64,000 nucleotides of DNA from Calvatia gigantea (Eukaryota > Basidiomycota > Agaricomycetes > Agaricales > Lycoperdaceae): positions 4,650,001-4,714,000 of the forward strand of contig JACAAK010000003.1 in NCBI GenBank assembly GCA_025093985.1. The letters are read 5' to 3'. The position numbers and the translations under genes are program-made. The notes beneath the pieces are model-generated. The model saw nothing but the letters and a program-made list of their open reading frames with translations. It made no database searches and was not told the DNA's origin. Positions 56,592 through 64,000 of the stretch are shown here, one piece after another (position 1 is the stretch's first letter; each line of letters begins with the position of its first letter).

Positions 56592-57209
56592 CCTATCCTC
56601 CCTTCTTCATCTAAGGGCACAAGACTCAGTCTGGCAACTGCCATGTTCATCTATATACTTTTCTGGTCCTGCTCTCTCCATCTATTCACACTTCAGCTCT
56701 AGATGTTTCTACTTCCTGGGTATCACAGCCAAGTTTATCTTCTCAATACAGTCCCTAGTGGTCCTTATCAGACAGGGAAGGCTATACAGGCTCTCGCCAA
56801 TAAGTAGCTCCACTTCATCATTACAATACTTTTGTATTCGAGCCTGCTACAAATAACAAACCTAGACATCCTTTCCTAACTGTCTAGAGTGGCCTGACAA
56901 GTCAGGTACAGACTCAGTGTATATAGGTTTGGTCATCCTTACAGAAGCTCAGCAACTGGTGGTGAGATGTAAAGAAGCTCAGCAACTGGTGGCAAGATGT
57001 AAAGAAGCTTAGCTATCAGTGGCAAAATGTAAAGAAGGTAGCCTCGAATGGCTTTAAAGTGAGAGAGAGGGATGAAAGCTCCATTGTTTGGCCTGCCTGC
57101 CACTCAGCTTGGACACTAGTTGCAGGCAACTTCCGTTGATGGCACCTTTGCCCAAGGATTAGTCATATTTATTACGTAACACCAGGCTATTGAGCTGAGT
57201 GAGCGTGCA
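56592..57209. promoter_or_regulatory. upstream region of ATG14-like gene
   Basis: No gene is seen. It contains a 30-bp tandem repeat at 56943-57032 and should hold the promoter of the following gene. No clear TATA box is visible near the start. Confidence 0.35.
56943..57032. repeat. three tandem 30-bp units
   Basis: Each unit starts AGAAGCTCAG and ends GATGTAA; the third is most diverged. It lies 178 bp upstream of the ATG14-like start codon. Confidence 0.8.
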
Positions 57210-59093
57210 ATGACGCTGATGGACTGCAAGATATGTGAACAAACCCATCGCCAGTTCTTCTGCGAAAATTGCCTCAAAACCCAGTATGTTCTTCACATTT
57301 TCGCATTCAGCATTTAAATGTTTCAAAGTATCAGAGATTTCCGACATCAAACACAGCACTACGCTGCCGACCGCGATGACCAGATAGCCAAAGCTTCTCG
57401 TGCCCTTGAACACATACACGCCGTCAGAATTCCCCGTGCACAGGCTGCAGACTACCAGAGACGAGTTGAAGAGCTATATGAAGGTCTAGCGAAACTTAGG
57501 AGAGACAATGACAAGAGTCAGTACTACCCTTTCACGTCTACTCCGGGCCAATATTCACTTCTGGCCTGTTTCAGAACGAGACCGCCTACGAATACTTCGT
57601 GAATCCCTAGCGTCTCGACGGCGAACACTCTCTGCTGTGAAACTTCAATCACCGCGCCCATTGTCTCAGCCCTCCGGTGATATTTTGAGGGAGGCCCAAG
57701 AGCTCGCGAGTCTTTCGGCCACGATTGCTCGGGCACGATCGGGTCTCGTGCAAGAGCTCGTGGAGGTGTTCAACGTTGTTGAGGTGGGTGGCCGGCCACC
57801 CATCGGAGGCAAAGCTGGCACGAAAGGAGAATGGACGATTGGGGATTTGATTTTACCCGTACCTGGTGATATACGGCGTGAGTTCTTGCCTCTCCCTCCA
57901 AGTAATCCTTGCATTCTCTTCGAACTTCCCATTCGTACAGTAACTCTCGATTCACCGTTTCACTTCATCCCTGCCCCATTTTACCCAATCTTCACCCCAC
58001 CTCATCTCATCTCGTTTTTCCGTGTCTGCTCCTCTTGTGAGCAATTCTGCTCCGGTGATCGTGAGCACTCCGCTTCCTGCGGATCTAACCATGATTGCGT
58101 TTTATCCCGAGTCCCTAATTACCGTTCCTGACCTTTTGCACAGGCTATCCCCCAGATCACATCAACGCAGTCATCACCCACACAATACATTTTCTGTCAT
58201 TGTTAACGTTTTACCTGGGCATCAAGGTCCCTTTCGAAATAACCTGGAACGGCAAGAAGCTGGGCGTCGGACAACCGTTCATCGGTGCTATCAAAGGTGG
58301 CGAGAATGGTGGCTGGGCAAAGTACGTAGTAGTCCAGTTTCATTGTCCGGGGGGGTGATTCGGGTCTCTTAATGATGAGGTGATCACGACAGGTGGTATA
58401 AGAAACATCCGCTCCATTTGTCTTCGTCCGCCCCAACCGTTTCATCCCAGAATTCTGGTTCTTCGTCATTGCCTACGGATCGACGCACAAGTGGGGAAAT
58501 ACCACAAGATGCGCCAATAACTGAGTCATACTATAATTCGCTACCGCCGGAACAGCCACAATCGTCATTCACGACCGCACTTGCAATGCTGCTCTACGAT
58601 GTATCGTATCTCGCTTGGACACAGAACGTCGAAGTGCCACTCAGCCAGGTCGGAGATGTGTTGAGTAATTTATGGGGTGTATGTTGCAGTTCCGAGCTCG
58701 GCAGGTCAGTCCCACCTTCTCCCCAAAACATATCCTTTTTCCTTGGGGACAATTCAAAGATGGAACATGGGACTGAAGAAAATACCAATTCATTACAGGA
58801 GATCACACGAATCAACACCCCTCCTCCCTCCGCCGACACCGGCTTCTTTCCCACTAGACTTCGCACAAGTTCTACAAGCGACCAGTGTCAACCCAGCCTC
58901 ACGCGCTCGGGCCTCTCGGGTTTCAGCCCCCACCTCGTCATCTTTTTCTCGTTCTGGTCGGACGGTGACGACAAACACGGACGTCAGTGGGCGAAAAGGA
59001 ATTTTGGGCCAAGGAACGTTGATGGGAGATAAGATTGTCGAAGAGGCGGAAGATGATTGGGATTTGGTCGATGAAGACATTGGATTTGACTGA
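57210..59093 (+). CDS. ATG14: autophagy protein Atg14 / UVRAG-family subunit, 449 aa
   Basis: It is likely a subunit of the class III PI3-kinase (Vps34-Atg6/Beclin) complex that starts autophagosome formation. The exons are 57210-57283, 57329-57516, 57575-57877, 58144-58321, 58393-58704 and 58799-59093, which join in frame to 450 codons including stop. The N-terminus has the paired Cys motif CKICEQTHRQFFCENC (Cys 6, 9, 18, 21). It is followed by a charged coiled-coil region (about 30-150), then a conserved C-terminal half with RYPPDHINAVITHTIHFLS, IKVPFEITWNGKKLGVG and AMLLYDVSYLAWTQNVEVP. It ends acidic (DDWDLVDEDIGFD). The first ATG fits the conserved Cys motif. Vps38/UVRAG shares the fold, but the N-terminal Cys pairs favour Atg14. 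Confidence 0.82.
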
Positions 59094-59634
59094 TTCAGGG
59101 GACATGGTTTATTTCCCTTGTCCGCATCCTTTGGGAAAATGTTTCTTTTGCTGCAGGTGCAACTTGTACATTATCACGAACAATCAGTACAATTAAGCAT
59201 GTCCACGGAGTTTGAAGATTTGTTGTGTTACGTCCGCATGATGTTGGACGAGGAGGCGATGCAAATTCACCCCTTGAATGAGATTTTGTCCACAATCAGA
59301 TTCCACCATTGATCACGCTGAAAGTTTGGTCATGCTTTAGCTTTTGTGGACCCGATGACGTTCCAACGTCGCCTCTGGACATCAAAATCCTGGATGATAA
59401 AGGACCAGCCGAGCATTACTGGTTGATTAAGAATAGAATATAAACAGGGCCCATCGGACCCTTAATGAATACAGAAAGCTTAAAGTGAGTACTTAGGCAT
59501 TAGGTTTTACTAAGCTATAAAATTAGGTTTAATTTAGGTTGCTGCGCACACGACGTGCTATACAGATACCGAATGGTTTGATATGGCTACCCGAGTCATT
59601 AGTACATTCTTCCATTCCTCCGAGGTCGAGCTAC
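59094..59634. other. intergenic between convergent genes
   Basis: It holds the 3' ends of the ATG14-like gene (plus) and P450 (minus). A small open frame at 59118-59312 has no recognisable features. If the P450 tail is spliced at GTGAGT, its last exon would lie near 59510-59560. Confidence 0.4.
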
Positions 59635-61592
59635 TCACCTAGTAATGCCAGTTGTAAAAGATATTTCGGGCGAAGCCGTGCCCGCTTTACCCGCCGAGGG
59701 AGGTAAAGAGATGGTGAAATCAGATAAGATACCTGCCATGACCAACAGCATTGACGTCTCAGCGAAGTGGGTTCCTGGGAAGGATTGACGCAATGTTTAG
59801 AAAACGTAACAACGAAGAATGGAAGCTGGTTGCGTAAGTTACCTGGACATGCACGTCGGCCAAATCCGAAAGCCCACTGACGTGAGTCTGGCTGTGGTTT
59901 TCCTTGCCTATTCTGCTCCAGGAAACGCTCTGGGGAAAATGTATCGGGGTTCGGAAAGAGCGACGGATCGTGCATTATTGCCCTATGCGGTAAAGGTTTC
60001 CGGTTAACCTTTAGAGCACGGAGAGTATATGGGTCGACATACCAAATATTGCCGATCACAGTGGCACCCTTCGGAATTCGATAGCCGCAGGTATACGTCT
60101 TCTTCAATGACCTTGTGGGGTAACGCTATACATTTCATCGCCAAGTAAGCAATCCCATTACAAGAAGGCGAGGCTATATTTAGCATAGGCTATCTATTTA
60201 TTGCAAAGGAAGACTAACCGAGATTACCAACCGGTGCGTAGCGCAGCACTTCTTTCAACACCGCCTGCAGGTAGGTCAGGCACATCAAATGAGATGGATG
60301 TGGAGCTTGATCCTGTCCACAGATCTCGTCGATCTCAATTTGTGCACGTTCTTGAACACTGGGATGTAACGCCATTAAAAGAACAAAGGAGGTGATAGCT
60401 GATACGGTCTAGATGCGGATGTATTAGGCTTCGGAGTTGCGGCGCACAGCGCGGACTGACGTACTGTATCTGAGGCTCCGACATATAGGCCACCCGCACA
60501 CCACCGGGCTATGTCTTCTTGATCCTTGCCTAATGGCACGCTATCTTGGGTAAGAAGGGATGATGTGAATGACTCGGAGTAGGTCCCGGTTGCCTGGGTA
60601 AAAATTTAAGCTCTTATTTTTGATTCAGATGGGGAATAAATACCATTTGTTTCTTCACCCATTCGTGAGGTACATCGGACAAGTGACTCAGCCGCTCCCT
60701 CCATATTTTACCCTGCCGCTTGAATCCTCCTCCTGGTAAGAATGAAGGAAGATAACGAACTGTGAAACGAAAGGATTAGATTAGAACAGGATCAAGGAAA
60801 GGTGATTGGTGGTTACAGATGGGATAGTAATCGGCCAGCCATGACCCATTCGCCATCGTCTTGTCGGTTATCCTCACTGTTTCCTCAGCGATGCGGACAA
60901 AATCATCATTCAGGTCGCGAATGGTATACCCATAGGCAACTCTCATAATGACACCAACGAAGTTCCTGTGAACCGTCGCTCAGTTTGTTGCCTTGGAGAT
61001 TGGGGGAGAATCAAACCTTCGTATGTGTTGGACGTAGTTGTCTGGAGACTGTGAAAGACCCTCTAGAAACCCTGCAAGTTCGTCCTGGAGGATCGGCCAA
61101 TATGTTTTCGTAGACTTGGAACCTAGTCCCTGCTGGACGAGTTTGCGATATATTCTATGTCGGGGGTTTTGAGATGAAATATTGAAGACCGTCTTCGATC
61201 GTCCGCAGATAGTATGCGACATATACATTTCTGGTCTGTCTGAGTAGGTGGATGCCCTTTGATCTAGCAAATCTGATACAGATTGCATATCGTTCAGGAC
61301 TATTACCGTCCGGTTGTAAACCTGGAACGAAATGATGGGCTCTGTATATCCTTAGTAGATAAAATATTCGCTAATGATAGAGATACTTACCTTGGTACGA
61401 GTTGGACCAAGCTGCGTATGTTTTCCATGGTTCCACACGTGGCAACCGTTTCTTAATACCGAAAAGCCAGTCGCCCTTCGGTCCAGGAGGAAGTGGAAGA
61501 TGAGGAACCTTAAGCCTCAAGCCCAGCCGGAGCACACTACACAGGGTAAGGGTCACCAAGAGCAGCAAAGCGAAGTCGAAAAAAGCATCCAT
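59635..61592 (-). pseudogene. cytochrome P450 monooxygenase, one frameshift
   Basis: This is a membrane-anchored heme oxidase of fungal secondary or xenobiotic metabolism. Exon 1 (61391-61592) gives a signal anchor (MDAFFDFALLLLVTLTL) and the proline hinge LPLPPGPKG. Later exons give PRHRIYRKLVQQGLG, the I-helix GASDT near 60470, ExxR in LKEVLRYAP near 60240, PERF near 59910 and the heme loop FGFGRRACPG near 59850. At least seven short introns are needed. Between PHKVIEEDVY and GYRIPKGATVIGNIW one extra base (60090) shifts the frame. No splice site would repair it, so the gene is either recently dead or the base is an error. The C-terminal tail is uncertain. I cannot assign a CYP family. Confidence 0.75.
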
Positions 61593-62352
61593 ACGATAGA
61601 GGTAGCCTTTAATCCAGTACTTATATGCCCCTCCGCTGCGCCCGAGACGGTGTATCAGCGGCCCCTCGGATCACTTCTGACTCGGAAGAAAAATTTGGTC
61701 GTGACAAATCTTTGCGGCGAAACATGGACTTCAGGAGCCACCAAGATACGATACATTTAATGATATTGCCGGAGAACGCCGCAAACCCCATAACTGCCAC
61801 TCAAAGATGACATCAGCTTTACAGCTTTAAATCCCCGGCCAATCCATAACAGATGGGGCAACTTTTGCCACGTGGTTGAGGAAAGCATGCTTATTTGCGA
61901 TAGCTGTGCCATGAGCGATGGTTTGACCCATTAGTTCTGTGGGGATCATTAGCAGTCAGGGGTTAAACGGTAGTCATTCCTTGGGGGGCAAGTCTGACTG
62001 ACCCATTATGCAGCTGGAGCGCCGGAGGACAAGTGCAGCCGCGCGTTCTCAGCACTGAGTTCCGGTTTTTAGTTGAATTGCAGGAACGTTTAAGCGCCGA
62101 GAACAAACTGGAACGCCGCCAGGGTTGTTGGTATGTAGACATCTCGAGAATTGTTGAGATCTGAAACTCGCCGTTTATGGGGCCGACCAACGAAGGGTAT
62201 CTATCTGAAAATCGCGTATTACATGGAGTCTAGTGATGCTTAAATGTGCACAGCAAAAGGAGAGAATGCGGCCAGGGTGGTGGACGTGGGAGGTCTACAA
62301 AACAACAAGAACAATAGTTAATCTGGCTTCTATCAAAAAAAGCGACAGCGGT
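61593..62352. other. intergenic
   Basis: I see no gene. It should contain the P450 promoter and the F-box gene's 3' untranslated region. Short frames here have no motifs. Confidence 0.4.
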
Positions 62353-63485
62353 TTATGATGCCGTTCCACTTGTTTGGGTTCGGAGGTCTCGCTTTCGGGT
62401 CTCTAGTATCTCCTCTGCTTCCATCCAAAAGTCCTTGTGCCCTCGGGGAAGGTAGGTCCAGGCGTATAGATCGTAAGGCACTGGCACGATGTAGTGTACG
62501 AAATCCTGGCGGGCCTCACGAAGAGGTAATACCGATTCCGGTATCCCCCTGGAGGAACCCAAAACAATACGCCTGTCATACTTCCCCAACGTAATGCTGT
62601 CATAGATTTGGCGCGCCATGTCGGTCTCCTTCGATTCGCTGCCCAAGAAATGGGCAATAACTTGCGAGGGGATTAGGATAACGAAACACCGGAGGGAGGG
62701 CGGAAGGTGGGGCAGGATGATTTGGAGAATGGCCTCGAGTTGAATGGCTATAGTTTGTATGTTTTGTTCCTGGAGACACATCATAATACAGTCCAGGTTG
62801 AAGTAGGTCAAGCTTTGGAGGGAAGTGAACCCATCCCAGGGGATGATGGGTCCGAAATCGATGTCAAGGTGTGTGAGATTTCTGAATACAAGGTGATGGA
62901 AGGTCCGGTATTTGGGGGGTAGAGACTCCCAATAGAGGGACAGTCTCCGTAGTCTTGGTAGATGGAGCCTTTCGGGCGAGAGAATCGTCCCGAGCATTGC
63001 CTGGTTAGTGAAGTCAGGCTGCGCCCAGCACGCCAGACTCCGAAGATTTGAGCATAAAGGAAGGAATTCCGCAGCAAGGTTCCACTTCTGCAAGTCGTCA
63101 ATGAACACGCTTTGAACGAATGTTGTGTAGAACTCTTTAGACTTGGTGCCTTCATGAAATGCCGATGCGAAGAGGCGAAACTGTCGCTTCTCGGTTTTGG
63201 TATACGTATGCCGGTTTAATGCAACGGATTGATATATGAGGGGTTCGATCCTGATGAATTAGAAGGGTTACTACTAGTGACTGCGCATTGCAAGAAGGGC
63301 GTGTACCAAGACCTGACCTCGCGTGACACGAGGGCTAAATGGATGGCTTTACGGTGACTTTCCTCAAATGCCTCCTCGAAAATAAGCCTTTGGATATCTG
63401 TTGGAAACTGAGAGAAGAGGTCAAAATTTTCTGTGGAGTTTCCAAACATGGATTCAGCCAGCCGTTGAAAGTGGAGGAAGAGCAA
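62353..63485 (-). CDS. F-box domain protein, 358 aa
   Basis: The two exons, 63307-63485 and 62353-63250, are joined over a 56-nt intron (GTACAC..CAG), which restores SREVRSW/IEPLIYQSVALNR, the usual end of basidiomycete F-box-like domains. The F-box is FSQFPTDIQRLIFEEAFEES (about residues 26-45). The remainder has leucine-rich-like lines (CSNLRSLACWA, LPRLRRLSLYWESLPP, NLTHLDIDFG). Such proteins are substrate adaptors of SCF ubiquitin ligases. An internal ATG (MFGNSTENF) could be the true start. Confidence 0.75.
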
Positions 63486-63572
63486 GAAATACTGGCGTGC
63501 GGCGTTTGGTATATGAACTCATTTCAGGCACGTGCATGCCATCATGTATTATGAGACAATGACAAAACTACC

Positions 63573-64000
63573 CTACAGAAAGGTGCTAAATTTGGGTATC
63601 TTAGCTATTTCCTTTTGCGCAAACTCGTACCAAGCAAGTATGAGAGGGTCGCAAGAGGGACATCTGTTATGGTGCAGGAAGGTCGCGGATATCGAGCACA
63701 ATGCTTGAACACCCTCTCCAAGACGACGATAGATGAGCCGAGAGCTGGTTATCAAGCAAGGGCACGGGTTACTTGGCCAAGGGTATTTCGGGTCTTCGAA
63801 CATACATATTCTACGCAAGGCTGAGTTCCAGGCTTCATAGAAGTGGACCTATAGTTTAATAGATGAGTCGAACAAGTTGGGAATTGTTAGGACCTACTGA
63901 CCCAAGGGACTATCAAAAGAGGCGGAAGAGCTTCCAGTGTCGGCTTCAAATGTTCAGCGATGACGAGAGGGCCCGCTTGGTCAACTAGGTCGTAGTAGCC
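63573..64000 (-). CDS. 3' end of an unidentified gene, running off the window
   Basis: An intron (about 63849-63902, GTCAGT..ATAG) joins GYYDLVDQAGPLVIAEHLKP..LLIVPW to VHFYEAWNSALRRICMFEDP. The frame ends KEIAKIPKFSTFL at 63573. There is a Cys-containing region (PCPCLITSSR, RCPSCDPLILAWYEFAQ). The layout recalls the C-terminal part of basidiomycete BTB/POZ-type proteins, but this is a guess from memory. The 5' part lies beyond 64000. Confidence 0.5.

Noticed and set aside
57318..57602. Apparent frameshift in the ATG14-like gene near 57510
   Set aside because: A 58-nt intron (57517-57574, GTCAGT..TTTCAG) restores the frame with conserved coiled-coil coding on both sides.

Overview
The window looks like a transposon-rich stretch of an Agaricomycete (mushroom-type basidiomycete) nuclear genome. 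The host genes carry many short introns (about 45-95 nt, GT..AG). The gene types fit: ATG14-like, a microsomal cytochrome P450, an F-box protein and a fungal alpha/beta hydrolase. The repeats are fungal Ty1/copia and chromodomain Ty3/gypsy elements. No rRNA, tRNA, bacterial operon or CRISPR was seen. I do not name a species.

Layout. 0.5-4.0 kb: two tandem alpha/beta-hydrolase genes on the minus strand, the second broken. 4.3-21.3 kb: three copies of a long repeat unit, the first strongly diverged and the third CpG-poor, carrying a fold-back element, a 5'-truncated copia element with an intact 1336-aa pol, and decayed hydrolase fragments. 16.0-45.4 kb: one Ty3/gypsy element (family A, minus strand) bounded by the target duplication GAGCA. 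Its gag-pol is interrupted at GTTCC by a second gypsy element (family C, 24328-43459). That element's third ORF is interrupted at GGTCG by a non-autonomous copia derivative (25121-35094), which is itself interrupted near CCGG by a further element (26389-29686). Removing the family C and copia insertions on paper restores the reading frames of gag A and of the 605-aa ORF3 of family C. 46.9-55.9 kb: a second copy of the non-autonomous copia in the other orientation, interleaved with collinear pieces of a third gypsy family (B: gag, RT, integrase, ORF3, LTR). 56.0-56.6 kb: a solo family C LTR. 57.2-64 kb: ordinary host genes, namely ATG14-like, P450 (one frameshift), F-box, and the end of an unidentified gene.

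Most in-frame stops in gypsy A and C pol are TGA where CGA (Arg) is expected, and every difference I saw between paired LTRs is a transition. This points to cytosine-methylation or RIP-like decay. The most unusual items are the copia/gypsy mosaic, the non-autonomous copia with a dead collinear pol but near-identical LTRs, its hairpin tandem array, and the antisense zinc-cluster gene carried by gypsy A. All coordinates, splice sites and identities were read by eye; no database search was run.
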